DNA from: Onthophagus taurus
Taxonomy: Eukaryota > Arthropoda > Insecta > Coleoptera > Scarabaeidae
DNA: 64,000 bases
Assembly: GCF_036711975.1 (NCBI RefSeq)
Contig: NC_091975.1
Span: 2,730,501 to 2,794,500, forward strand
Direction of reading: 5' to 3'
Within the stretch, counting starts at the first letter, position 1. The number at the start of each line of letters is the position of its first letter. Made by a program: the position numbers and the translations under genes. A model generated the notes under the pieces. It did not search any database and had not been told where the DNA came from. It worked only from the letters and a program-made list of their open reading frames with translations. Below are positions 25,011 through 37,471 of the stretch, piece by piece.

Positions 25011-27160
25011 ACGACAGCGGTGTCCATTATTATTATTCCGTGGATTTCCTCACTTGAAGACGACGACAACGACACCTTGATAGATACCGTTTTGACAAAA
25101 TAAAGAATCCGGTAGTAAAGGTAATTGACGACATTGTTGAATTTAGAAAAATTTAAAACATTTATGTAACAAACAAAAATTAATTACAAGGCAACCTTGA
25201 ACCACCTAAAATATAAAGGAAGAATTTTGCAATTAACAAATTAATAATTAAACATTCACATTTTCAATCAGTCCAGGTTTATATCTGCTGGGATGTTGCA
25301 ATGCATCGTCCAGCTTTGTTTTAACATCATATCACTTGCAGAACCTAGTCTGCAAGCAACCTCGGCTTAATTGAGTAATATTCAACAAAAATTAAACCAA
25401 CGTTTACGTGGCTTATCTAACGATCAGCTCAAAAGCCAAAGCAATTCTTCTGATAACTGGTTCACTCAAAACTAACTCCTTAACTTATAGATCTATTATA
25501 ATTCTTTGTTTCACTATTGATTTCATAACTTAAATGGAAGGAAGTCAAAAAAGTATTTACCATGGATCTAAAACAATAATCAAGATTGTGGGGGATCAAT
25601 ATATTAATTTTAATTAAATGTTTACTTATGTCGTTGGTGCTATTGAGATGAAAACCATTGAGTTAACACTTGGGAATAAGCCTAGAAGTATTCAGATTTT
25701 TTTAAGATCCTTGAAATATTAGTTCATAATCTATAACATGAAATTAGAAAAGAAAAGTGAAGTGATTAATTTTTTGAGATATTTCTAAATTAATATCTTT
25801 TCATGGCAAATTTTTAAAAAATTAATCCTTTTCTCAAAAGTTAATTGCTTCTTAGATTTTTCATTTCTTAGGCGTTTCTTGCACCAAAAACTAAAGGGGT
25901 CAAACCACCGAAGCCGAGCGATAATCCAATTAAGTAAGGCTATAATTTTTGTTTAATTTCTTCTAGATTTTTTTTTCTAGAAAATTCGACTTTGGAGCAA
26001 CATTCAACGGTCACGTATCTTTTTATCACGTTCACAATGGTTCTTCAGGACATACCATTGACCACGTTCGACGCCGTTCGGAGTGAAATCACCTGCTGGT
26101 GCTGTTTTGCGCTTTGTGGACTTTCTCAAAATCGCTTACCTGGCCGCAGAGCAAAGAAAAATGTCGAAGTTTTTATAAACTGGTCCGGGCGCTTTACATT
26201 CGTGGAAATTCTTGTCTACTTTTTCCTTATTTTTCTTTTTAAATATTTTTATTAAAAGTTATCCTACAATTTCCAATCATCTTTTAATGAAAAACTAAAA
26301 GAGAAATCCTCAATCTAAAATTAACTATTGTACTTTCTCGATAATAAAACATCTTTTCTTTAGAATTTTATTAAAGAAAACTTATAACAAAACGGTGACA
26401 CAATTAAAATAATTATTCGTGTATCAAGGCCGTGAGGTTTCTTTGATCTCAGTCCTAATTGAAAATTAAGGTTACGAAAAATTTGTTACTAATAATATAG
26501 TTTTTAGATAAAATCGGGCCGTATGGTGGTGCATTCTGAAAGAGACAACATTCCAAGCAACGCGAAACGGTTTTCTTGGGTCGTTGTCCGCCCAATATGC
26601 TCTCCTCATCGGATGGCCGCGAAGGAGGAGCTCCAACGCCTTAAGACAGCGGCGAGGCCCGTAAATGAGCGTCGCTAATAAAATGTTAATCGAGATTGTT
26701 GCTACTCTTGGTTACCACGATGACGCGAGAGAGGCAAATGTAGGTAAAAGTAACTATATAAATAAAAAAAATACATTTACTTTAAAGAATTATTTTTAAA
26801 TGTTTTAAATTTATTGTTTGAGACTGCAGAATGCGATGAAGCGGAAACGGCCACAGCAACGGCACATTTTACGCGCGGTGTTTCGTTTGCCCTATTTACG
26901 CGCGGATAACTGTTCAACATTTGAAAATGGTTGTGTGGTTCTATTCGATGGCCGTTCATTTCGTAAACGCAGCACCGATTTAATTTATTTGTGCAGTTAG
27001 GGGGACTCGTTCTTGGTCGCCACACTACCCATATGGTCTATGAAGAAAAAGAATAAAATAGAAATTTTCATTAGAAAGGCATAAATTCATTTAAAATATA
27101 TATCTCGTTTATTCTTGATTATGAAACAAATATTATAAAGGATTCAGTTCGTAGTAAAAG
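25011..27160. other. Non-coding stretch between uif and NMD3
   Basis: No supported gene. A GC-richer island at about 26510-27010 (runs such as GGATGGCCGCGAAGGAGG and ACGCGCGGTG) resembles the candidate regulatory islands of the right half and could be a promoter or enhancer of uif. Confidence 0.35.
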
Positions 27161-27161
27161 G

Positions 27162-27720
27162 TTATTTTCGCGCATCGACTTCTTGGAAATTGTATAATAA
27201 TAATAATTTATTCGTTAAAATCTCCCAGGTCAAAAATATACATGTATACATACGCAGTACTTCAATAAAAGAAAACTCCGAGGGGCGCCTCAAAAGAAAG
27301 ATAGTGGAATTCAAACGAGAAGCTAAAAGTTCCCCATGGAAGTTCCATGTAAATCTAGGATCCACATGGACACCAAGAAATCTGATTCCCTTCTCCGAAT
27401 TTAAAGACTCACCACTCTGTCCATGTGTAATTATTACTAGTAAGTCAATGCTTTGCCGATATGAACATTAAATTTTGTAAAACTGCGGCTTCCATTCCTG
27501 ATTTATATAAAATTGAACCCTGGGGAACACCACTCGTGATACTTCCAGGATTAGACATAGCAAAATTAAATTTCACATGTTTTCTGCATGTAAGATTTAC
27601 ACGCTTCTGGAGCTACATTGTACGCATATAATTTGCAAATTAAAACTGAGTGACAAACAATCAAAAGCCTTGGTAAGGTCCAAAAAACTAGCTTTAGTGC
27701 ACTGAAAGTGACAATGAAAG
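27162..27720 (-). mobile_element. Decayed non-LTR retrotransposon RT fragment
   Basis: Read on the minus strand, the order is FLDLTKAFDC (RT motif, near 27680), then GSITSGVPQGSIL (RT motif, near 27520), then SEKGIRFLGVHVDPRFTWN and SRLNSTIFLLRR (C-terminal thumb region, 27300-27380). These are hallmarks of Jockey-like non-LTR reverse transcriptases. The intervening fingers and catalytic YADD region are deleted or scrambled and frames shift, so it is inactive. Confidence 0.85.
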
Positions 27721-27735
27721 CTAGTGTTGCATATT

Positions 27736-28220
27736 TTTATTGAACTAAACCCGAAGATACACGGCTAATGTTTCTAGTTCTATGTCTAGTGTTAGTTCTA
27801 GTTTTTCACTAGCACTATCACTAGAGCTATCAGAAGACCTAGAACCATTCGGATTTAGCCGTCTTGAGAGACGTGCGGCTAAACCCGAATGTTTCTAGTT
27901 CTAGTTTTGCACTAGCACTATCACTAGAACTAACACAAGACCTAGAATCATTTGCGGTCTTGAGAGACGTGCGGCTAAACCCGAATGTTTCTAGTTCTAG
28001 TTTTGCACTAGCACTATCACTAGAACTAACACAAGACCTAGAATCATTTGTATTTAGCCGTCTTGAGGGACGTAGGGTTAAATCCGAATGTTTCTAGATC
28101 TAGTGTTAGTTAATTGTTATTCAGCGTAAGATTGTGGTATATTTTTATTGAACGAAAAGTAGAACTAACACTAGACTTAGAAACATTCGTGTTTAGCCGT
28201 GCGTGTCTTAAGACGGCCAA
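27736..28220. repeat. TAG-hexamer foldback repeat, copy D (tandem array)
   Basis: At least three tandem units of about 96-103 bp lie between 27861 and 28070, each running from the GTCTTGAGAGACGTGCGGC palindrome through GAATGTTTCTAGTTCTAG to the complementary arm GACCTAGAATCATT. Partial units lie on both sides. The array translates as a repetitive peptide, which is a by-product. It is flanked on the left by the retrotransposon fragment. Confidence 0.85.
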
Positions 28221-28683
28221 AAACTGAGGGTTATCATAAGAACGTCACCTTTTTCCAAGGAAAACTTTTACTTTGCAGTACTACCCAATGCCTGTATTAT
28301 TAAGCTATGTTGCGTTTTATGTGGGACAGTGCAACTGCACAGTAGTTTCGTAATCATGGTTGCTGTATTCATATATTGCGAGTTATATGAAATTCCTGGT
28401 ATAAAAACAAGACACAATATTTAGAGAAGCAATATATATCACCACCCGTGAATTAACACTAAGTACAACACAAATTAGTTAAGCAATTTTGAGTTTTTAC
28501 AACTATGGGTTATGTATGGGGTCTATTAGGCAATTCAGCTGAATATTAATTGCAAAACAAGTGTGTTCGCGAGTTCCAACATACTTAACAGTTGACGTTT
28601 CGCAGCTATTGTAAGGAACATTTTATAAACTTAATAAAAATGATTTAAAGATAAAATAAACTTTAATTTATTAAAGAATAAAT
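28221..28683. other. Spacer and NMD3 3' UTR
   Basis: AT-rich spacer that must include the NMD3 3' UTR. TTTATT just below 28684 gives a minus-strand AATAAA very close to the stop. Nothing else is recognised. Confidence 0.45.
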
Positions 28684-30418
28684 TTATTCCCCCATTTCAA
28701 CATCATCAATAACCAAATCATCCAACATTTCTTGGAGTGTAATCCCATTTCCATCGTTTTCTTCACTGATATCATCTCTATCGATTGGAATTACTTTTGT
28801 TGAATCTTTAAAAATATGAACATTCTGTCTTAAAGCCGGATCTTGTTCAAGTTCATCCAAAAATTCGTCATAATCCCTACGAAATTTAAAAATAATACAC
28901 AATACAAAAATAATAACAAAAAATGAGAACCTATTATCCCTATCGATTTGAAACGGATTCTCGTCATTCATTGTAATATGTTTCAACTTCCAAATTCTTT
29001 GCTTCTTTTTCTTATCGGGATAAAATTTCTTAACCAATATTACATCAGGAATCATTTTTGAGTCTAATTTATCGAAATTGTTGTCATTTACATTCGAATC
29101 TTGTAAGTTGTAACTAAAAAGATGATTAAAATGCTATTCCTATTAATTTTTTAATTAATTTTACCCCAAAACCGAATCTCCAGCTCGTAAAACATGCCCC
29201 AAATGAGTGCGAGTATGAATTGTATCAGAAACAATCCCATAATCGGAAGCTTTAACGACCCAAGCATCAGCCGGGACATGCTTAGTTGATATTGCTCCTT
29301 GACCAGGAAAATATTTTTTATCTTTTTCCAAAATAGGTTCAATATCCATTACAATAAATTCTGTTAATTGTCTTGGATTGCAAATCGAATTGAATGGATA
29401 TCGCCAATAAATTGTACTATTTATTTCAGCAACTAAAAAAAAATTAATATAATAATTGTTAATATAATTAATACAAATTTACTTTGTGCATTAGCTGGAT
29501 CAATTAAATGAACAGTATTTGTAACCCGATAGACCAAACAAATTGGAGAGATTCCACCTAATTGTTGTGTTAATTTCTTTGGTAAACAAACAACACTGTC
29601 TTTTGAAATGGGGACAATTTCAACGGAATAAGAAAATTTGTAATTATAAACATTCGAATGAATATCATGAGAAATTAACTTTTTTGAATGTTGATATTTA
29701 CAAGGAAGTACAGAATTAATAAACTCAACCATTTTTCGAGCATGACCTTCCGTTGCATAATAAAAATCGATTCCTTCATGAATCGGTTTAATTCCCAAAG
29801 TATTTTCTTGCGCTTTATGTTTTAAAATTAATTGTTCCAAATAAAAAAACGTTTTCTTATTCTCGCTCTTTTGTCGAACTTGAACCATAGCACGCCAATA
29901 ATCTTGTGCTTCCGAACGATGACAATTATCGCACATTTGATGATTTACAGTAAATTCAACAACAAATTCTTGTTGCAAAACAGCTTTTCCAATAACTTCA
30001 GCTTGAACTGTTAATTTTATTTTAATCCGTTTCGAATGGGGTTCCGTCCAAATAAATGTAGCATCAATAAGTTTAACCTTATTAAGACCTTTTAACTTTT
30101 TTAAACAAATTGTCATGAGTTCTTTTGATTCTAAAGCGCAATGAACCCATTCCGCTGGAGGTTGAAGGTATCTTTCACAACCACGGCAAAAATACAAGGT
30201 CGATTGCTTTGGAATGTCTTGGGTTATATCCACGTGGGTTCTTAAACAACCTACGCACATATTTGTCGGGTTTGGATCGATTGCTGTTCCACATTCGCAA
30301 CATAATCTAATAAATTGAAAAAATTTATTTTTATTAATAAATTATTTATTGATTTGGAATAATATTCTTACATTTGTCCTTTTATGTTTTCAGGTTGAAT
30401 TTCTTGCATATATTCCAT
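28684..30418 (-). CDS. NMD3: NMD3, 60S ribosomal subunit nuclear export adaptor
   Basis: Exons in order: 30372-30418, 29483-30306, 29165-29432, 28931-29113, 28684-28876. They sum to 1,515 nt (504 aa), the usual length of NMD3. The N-terminus has the Cys-pair zinc motifs (LCCECG, MCVGC, YFCRGC, MCDNCHR) that grip the 60S subunit. The middle holds the conserved QDYWRAMVQVRQ, the SVEIVPISKDSVVCLPKKL block and an OB-like region ending in HLGHVLRAGDSVLG. The acidic tail contains a leucine-rich export signal (LQEMLDDLVIDD). NMD3 binds late pre-60S particles and recruits exportin-1 (CRM1) for passage to the cytoplasm. The ATG is in a short first exon (MEYMQEIQ). The fourth intron (28877-28930, 54 bp) begins GTTCTC and is open in frame, so retention would add 18 residues; splicing restores the family sequence RDYDEFLDEL. 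Confidence 0.95.
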
Positions 30419-30846
30419 TTTTATTGGATTAAAAGCGATTTAATGATAAAAACGTGGTGAGAAATAGGTTATGACAAACTAACCTAAATGTTTTGAAACG
30501 TCAAATGCTACGGTGTGGTGTGTGGTATTTAATTGGGATTACAGGAAACTGCAACAATTTTAAGATTATTTTAAATTTTTATTTATCAAAAATAAAAAAA
30601 AATCAATTTTAAATTACATTAAACATAACTTATTTTTAATTTTAAATTAGTAAACAGTATTTAGATTGATTGAGTATATAATTTCACATCTATTTAATAG
30701 ATGTCGCATCAAATTTTTAAAATGGTATCGGTAAGTAATCTGTAGTGTTGATGAAATTAAGTAACCTATAAAGTGAGTGTTACCGTCAAAAATTTAAAAT
30801 AGGTAAGAAAAGTAAAAGGCGATTAAATAAAAACAAAGATTCCATT
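30419..30846. promoter_or_regulatory. NMD3 promoter and nudel 3' flank
   Basis: Spacer of about 430 bp between the NMD3 start codon and the stop of the nudel-like gene, both on the minus strand. It must hold the nudel 3' UTR and the NMD3 promoter. TTTATT near 30588 could be the nudel poly(A) signal. No specific promoter motif is identified. Confidence 0.4.
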
Positions 30847-33800
30847 TTAATTGTTAATTAAGCTACACTGGATGTATAATCTTGGACATTTCTTAGTTTC
30901 ATCAAAACGAATTAACCCATCACGGCCAGTTCTTAATGATAACCTAAGTTTAGGATTAAAATGTAACCAAACTATGTCAAATCGGTTAGAAATAGGTGAA
31001 GGAGAAAGTTTTTCCACAGCTTCGCTTGGATATTTCTCATAAGAACCTGTACTATTTGAAAATCCTAAATTCTGACATATTTCTGTAAGCTCTTCTTTGG
31101 TCATGTTCCTAGAGAAACAACCTGAATGCCAAATTCCTTTAGTTCGTATTGTAACTTCTCCCTGAACGCTTGATTCACTAAAAATGGAAATCGATATGAA
31201 ACAATTACCCAAAAACTATAATTTAAACGTACTTTTTTCTCACTCTTCTTAAAGATATGCAATTTTGTTCATCTGCTCCATCAGAACAATCCTTTTCTTC
31301 ATCGCAGACCATTTCTAATGGTACGCATTCATTATTGCATTTAAATAATTTCTCGGTACACCTACAAATAGCAGGATTTTCATCGCTTTTATCTTCGCAA
31401 TTAACAATTCCATCGCAAACTTTATCCGGTTGAGTTGAATTTAAGTAGTTGAAGCAATTACAAATGTCCGGTTCATCGGAGTAATCGCCACAATCGTTAT
31501 TTCGATCGCAATAAACCGATTTCCGGACACATTTGCCGTTGTTACATTTTAAACTTAGTGAGTCACACTGTTTTTCTTCGTCTTTTAAAAACGATAATCC
31601 TGAACACATTGGTTCCTGTTCGTCTTCTCCCGATCGACAATCTTCGATTCCATCGCAAAGTTTTTTTGTATCGATACAATTTCCTAAAGAACATCGGAAT
31701 CCATCGCAAATTGGAGGAAATACAATGACGTCTCTTGGATCTTCAATAATTTTGTTAATCGCAGTTTTGTATAACGATATGGCTGTAAATGGAGAAGAAT
31801 GAGTAAAACCGCATGAACCTAATAGTTCTTGATATATTGATATTGGGTAGAGGGCTGATTTTGATTCGCAAACGATGACTCCACTCCAATGAAATTTTTG
31901 ACAATTTTCTTTAATTGGTGAAATTCTTTTGAAACACCTTGAATTAGATGTACAATTATTTGTCATGTGGAGAAGCACCGTTTCCATTCTATTTTGACCT
32001 CTTCCAACTGCCACACATTTATGGTGCGATATTTTTGAAATTTCTCTTCTACAAAAAATTTTTTAGTTATAAAAATTAAATGTAAATAATTAATACATTG
32101 TTGGTATGCTTAAAGGTCGAACGTATCGTGTAAAATCAAATTTCTTGTCCACTTTCAACATGACACCATCTGAATACAAGATTATGGTGGAATAAACTAC
32201 TAATCGCTCTTGTTGATGCGGTCCTTGAATATTCAAAAGAGATCTTCCAATTCCTGCTAAAACGGTTACATAATAGGAGTGAGCCCTAGAAAATACAGTA
32301 TAAATCTTTTGCTGACAATAAGTATTCGAGAAATAAATAAAAGATGAGCTTACTTGGTGATTCCGTGGAAGCAATTAACCGACGTTAGTACCCACTTCAT
32401 AGTCAGTAGAATGCCCGTGCATTTATATTCGCCATCTGCATAAACTGCCACATTCCATGCCATCGAGAACAAGTCGTTTGTGATATCGGCGACAGACTCA
32501 AGATCTGCACCAGAAATCGTATCATCGGCACATCTCAAATAAAAACCATCACAAAACTTTGTATCGTTAATTTCGATTTTTTCCCCAAGTAAATCACCGT
32601 TTGCATTTATAATTTGCATAGGTTTCTCTTCGACTTGGGTTTGCCGATAAACAATGTAATCGTTTAGACCTAACATAAGACAAATTTGTGAAGCGATGGA
32701 TTCTTCTTCGGATTCTTCGTTGTTCTCATCGAAACAGATTGGCGTCCAGGTTTGCCGGCCCTTCTGGTAAAAAGTGACGATGCCCTTAGTATTCAAATGG
32801 GGGCGTAAATCTTCGTCTAATAGGAGAACGTTGGCGTCCGTTAGGGCGACTGGAAATGCAAATTGATATATAAATTTCCGTTATTACGCCGGGTCGGCTT
32901 TTATTTCAGCCTTACAGCAGTCCCATTCGTCTTCGTTATGCGGACAGTCCGGGATGGAATCGCACTTTTTTCTGGCCTCGACACACGTCGACGATACTCG
33001 ACAACGAAATTCATTCGGTCCGCACATTTCACCTAAACCAAAATTGATTTTGTGTTAAACAAACATTAAAAAAAAACTTTTGGTAGTAAACGCTGTTTGA
33101 ATCACGATAATTTGTTTATTCGTTCAGCCCCAAATAAACGTATTATCGGAATAAAGCAAAACCAATTTTATTAAATTCACACCGAAACATTCCAACCGTA
33201 AGCTGACAATTTACGTTTTGCATGAATACTATAATAGCCTATGGGCAATAATTCGTAATTGCCGAGCCAAACAGCGTGTCCAAATCGATATAATTTTATA
33301 TTTTATTGCATCATTTATTGTGTATTTCCAAATTTTTATTAAAACAAATCTTACCGCAACCTTGTTCATCGGAAAAATCGGCGCAATCATTTATTCCATC
33401 GCATATTGATTCGTTAGAAAAGGAATGTAAATAGTCTACACAAGTACAATTCATTTCATCAGTTCCATCTTCGCAATCAATATATTTATCACATCTTCTT
33501 GTATGAGGAATTAGTTGTAGTATGCTATAATAAAGAAAATTATAAATGCAATATTTTGATAAAATAGTCTTAATCAGGATAGTATGTAAACAGCGTTTCT
33601 TTTACAGATCATTTCATTTTGAAGAGTGAAGTTGCGTACTAAATGCCATACCCTAGAACAGAATGGATTGACCTCCAGGTAAAAAAAGATTGGGTAAGGT
33701 TAGTTTTGTTTACGAAGGTCAATGACCTCTACTATTATAAACTGCCAAAAGTTGTGCCAAGCTGTTCAATCTCTAGTGATATAAAATCGATGCAGAATCT

Positions 33801-36800
33801 TATCCGCAAGCGATTTTAGTTAAGTAGATTAATTCGGGCATATCAAAATGCAAAGCAAACCTATGGGACTCCAATAAACAAAGTATTTATGTTACAATAC
33901 AATATAAGTACACTGTTATACATTGTTGATCGAATCGAACCGCTTAATTTGGTAGTAACATGACATAAATTTTTCAAATATAACAATTTAAAAAAAAATC
34001 TTACTCGGTACATCTAAAATATTTCTCCTTTGACGTCAAATTTTTATCATTTGTATCGGTGGTTACATCTTCAATGATACTTTCTGTTGTAATTGCATTA
34101 TTTGTTGTAATTTCTGTATTGCTAAAAAGATTCTCATCCGTATTTAAAGTACTACGAAAAGATTCGAATATAGTTGAAAATAATCCGGTTTCGGTTTGGC
34201 TGGTTTCAATTTTAAATGTAGAGATAGGATCTTGTACCCCAACGGCGGACGCTACTGGAGTTTCTGTGGTCGTTGTTATTAATGTAGTCGAGCCGAGCGT
34301 TGTGTCTTCGGCAGCGCTTAATTTATTAACTTCGCTTTTCGAGTTGTGTTGCAATATCATGCGGCTCATCGCTTGCCCGAATAATTCGGGATTTTTCGAA
34401 GGATTGCATTGGCGTTCGTCGTCGCCCAGCAAGCAATCCACCATTTTATCGCAATGGTTTTTTCTTGGTATGCATTTTTTCGTAGCTTTGCATTCGTATC
34501 CTGGACATTTTAATAAGGGGATGTTTAGTAAATGAAGATTTGATCGGATATTTTCAAAAATCCAATCTATGTATAATGAAACTCTTGTGTAAACCCCCGG
34601 TTCGTTAGGTCTTGCGCATCCATCTCCGTGACTAACTATACCAGCTAAGTACCATTGATCTGGAGAGTTTGGATTTCGGCACATAAAAGGACCTCCGCTG
34701 TCACCTTGACAAGCATCTTTTCCTCCTTCCACGAAGCCGGCACAAATTTCTTGTCCGCTTTCATCATCGGGGTATTTGCAGTGTTTTAAAACTGGGAGTT
34801 CGACTTCTCTTAAATGATCAGCTAAAAAAGATTTTTAAATGAAAATTGTTTATTATTAAAGAGATTTTTGTTACGATCTGGTCCGTGTTCAAAAGTGGCT
34901 CCCCATCCGATGGCGGTGCATAGAGTTCCGGGTGGTGGTGCTTCCAAATAATTTCTTCCTGCAGTATGTTCCGATGGTAAACAAATTGGACGAACATATC
35001 TATTGAATTTTAGAGGTGTATCGATTTTAATTAACGCCAAATCATTCTTTAATACCGCCCGATCATAAGCACCGTGGATGAGAACTCGAGTAACAAATCG
35101 AGTTTGTTGCATCGGTGAAAACGATAGTCTCCTTAAAATCCCCGCTTCAATTTCAAAATAATATTTAGCGTATTTATCTACGCAATGAGCAGCTGTTAAA
35201 ATCCAAGATTCACTTATTACAACACCTCCGCAATGGAAGAAACCGTTGCGATACATTGAAATGACCCACGGCCAAGCTGCTGGTCGACTTGGACTTCCCC
35301 CAACTACGCCTAATATTTCAGATAAAGATTCATTTAAGCTCGATGTTAATGACTTTGATGATTGATTATTTTGATGACGAGGTCGAAATCTTGATATTGA
35401 ATCTTCATGGCTATCATCATCATCTTCTTCTGAGCGAAAAGGCCGTTTCCCCATGGTTCTTTTACCGCAAATTGGTGATGGACATTGGACGTAAACTGCA
35501 AATCCTGGAATGCAAGAATCTACTAAATCGACTTCTTTATTAATTAGATTTATGTATTGGCCTTCGTAATTATGATGAGTTGGAACCATGTGGGTTATTG
35601 GAGATCTAAAAAATTTTTTTAAGTATTATGTATTAAAAACTAATGAAGAATGTTACAAAATGTTTGGACCAGATTCTTTATCGCAAGCACTAATCGCCCA
35701 TATCTCACTATTAGAACAAGCTGGGTACCAAACACCTTTGTAATTTTTGTAAAGGAACCCAGCAGAATTCGAAATTTTATACATTGGCTAAAACGATAAA
35801 TTAAAATGTGTTATTAGTTATTATGAAAACTCACCAAAGTTTTTCCGAAATTTTCTGATAAAATCGCACAATCATCTTCGTCTTTCCCCGTTCTGCATTG
35901 AACGATGCCATCACACCTTTGCTCGATTGGGATGCAAGTAACCCTTCGATCATCATTCCAATCATCGCAACTAAACGTGTTCTTTCTACACCCAAAACAA
36001 TTCCATTCGTCTTCTCCATTGGGACAATCATAATAACCGTCGCACATTCTTGACGGTCCAACTCGATCAGTACAAGAACAACCAACTTCATCGCTACCAT
36101 CTTTACAATCAACTCTATTATCGCATACTCTGAACTCTTTGATGCATTTTAATTCATCGCCACAAAGAACCTTGCCGGATGGACATAAATCTGAGCTTCT
36201 TGTTTTGTTGCTGTGGGGTTCGGCAACATCATCAACTAAATCTTGAAGACTTAACCCCGAGCTTTGTCGTACTTCCACCCCCGGGATTGAAGTTAGATGG
36301 TTCGTTGATGGTGCTGGGACTGGGTTGCAAATGAAAAATTGTCCGGAGGGATTCGTTGCTTGGATGCTGGTGGGTATAGGGTTTTGAGGGATGTAAAATG
36401 GGTTGTACTGGTATTGAGTTGGTGGAATTGGTGGGATGGAAAAATAAGGATTCATAGAGTATGGAAAAGTTGGAGGCATAATATAAGGATTTCTATTTAT
36501 TGGGAGGAGTTCTGCGTATCTCGGATTTGGATCGTAAGGATATGATGGATGAGGGGTTAATGGGACGCATTGAGTTGATGTTACGATGGTGTTTGGGATA
36601 TTTTCTTGTGCCGTTTTTGAATCAACAATTTTAAATTTCCTTTCTTTATCTCCAATAAAATTAATTTGAGGAGTCTCTATCTGGTTTTGCATAAAATTTA
36701 AATCAATTTCTCTTTTGTATAAATACTTTTCTTTTTTGATAATCTTATCATTGCTTAAAATAATCGCGATATCATCACCTTCTAAATTCAAACTATCGTC

Positions 36801-37471
36801 TTCAATAACCGGTTTTAACATATCAGAGATTTTTGTGTCCGAATCGATAAAATCAGCATCATCAGAATCATCTAAAGTAATGTTATTGTTTATGGAAAAA
36901 GATTCAGTTTGGTCATTGTCCCATTTCGTTGCATTGCCTAATAACGATCTGATCGTATCGATATTACACGCTTCAATGGTAAAACCGTCATAGAGTTCAG
37001 CGAAAATAGCGCAACAATCATCAACTTTCCCCGATGTTATGCAGCGATCGATATTTTCGGTGTACATCGAGATGAGTTTCGTTATTTCAGAAAGCGATAT
37101 GTTCGGTTCTGAATTTGATTGAATGTGGAAAACATTTTTGAACGTTTTCGAAACTGGATTTTGTGGCGTGATTATTGTAAATATCGTTACCGTTGCAAAA
37201 ATGATAAAAAACGTTATAATTAAATATTTAATAATGTATTTTCGGATTGGATTTATTAAAATGATTGGGGGTGTATTTTCTGGAATTTGATTTAGTATCT
37301 ATAATAAATTAAGTTTATTTTTTTTAAATTACCTTTTTGGCATTCCTCGTATCCATGAACATTTTTCAAATCAATCGTAGTCATTCCTTCGGGTTCTTGA
37401 AATTTCTGTACAGCTCCTTTTCCCACATTTCCATCGTGGCAATGGAAATGAACACTTTTGTGCTGCACCAT
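30847..37471 (-). CDS. ndl: Nudel-like modular serine protease
   Basis: Exons in order: 37333-37471, 35835-37279, 35657-35787, 34875-35605, 34005-34821, 33355-33524, 32916-33032, 32354-32849, 32097-32285, 31233-32048, 30847-31177. Sum 5,382 nt (1,793 aa), phase kept throughout; the start ATG directly follows an in-frame TAA. A cytoplasmic head is followed by one membrane segment (about 65-83, type II), a Pro/Tyr-rich stretch and three LDL-receptor A modules (about 411-517). Trypsin domain 1 (VVGG at about 672) has an intact triad: His712 (LTAAHC), Asp760 (NDLALI), Ser857 (GDSGGP); Asp851 predicts cleavage after Arg/Lys. Further LDL-A modules follow, then an SRCR-like module, a second trypsin-like domain with His replaced by Asn (LTSVNC, about 1342) and the Ser motif lost (HWSGV), four more LDL-A modules and a final SRCR-like module. 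Drosophila Nudel (2,616 aa) has a comparable plan; it is made by follicle cells and starts the Gastrulation-defective/Snake/Easter cascade and eggshell cross-linking. Confidence 0.88.
33525..34004 (-). other. nudel intron carrying one copy of a ~54-bp repeat
   Basis: This is the largest nudel intron. About 33664-33730 (read on the minus strand) holds GGTCATTGACC, GTAAACAAAACTAACC, CCCAATCTT and TTTACCTGG in a 54-bp unit, closely matching the repeat cluster near 53.3 kb. I see no coding sequence in the rest. Confidence 0.6.

Noticed and set aside
27864..28097. 77-codon plus-strand frame encoding a repeated peptide
   Set aside because: It is the translation of the foldback tandem array; repetition of the DNA, not protein selection, explains it.
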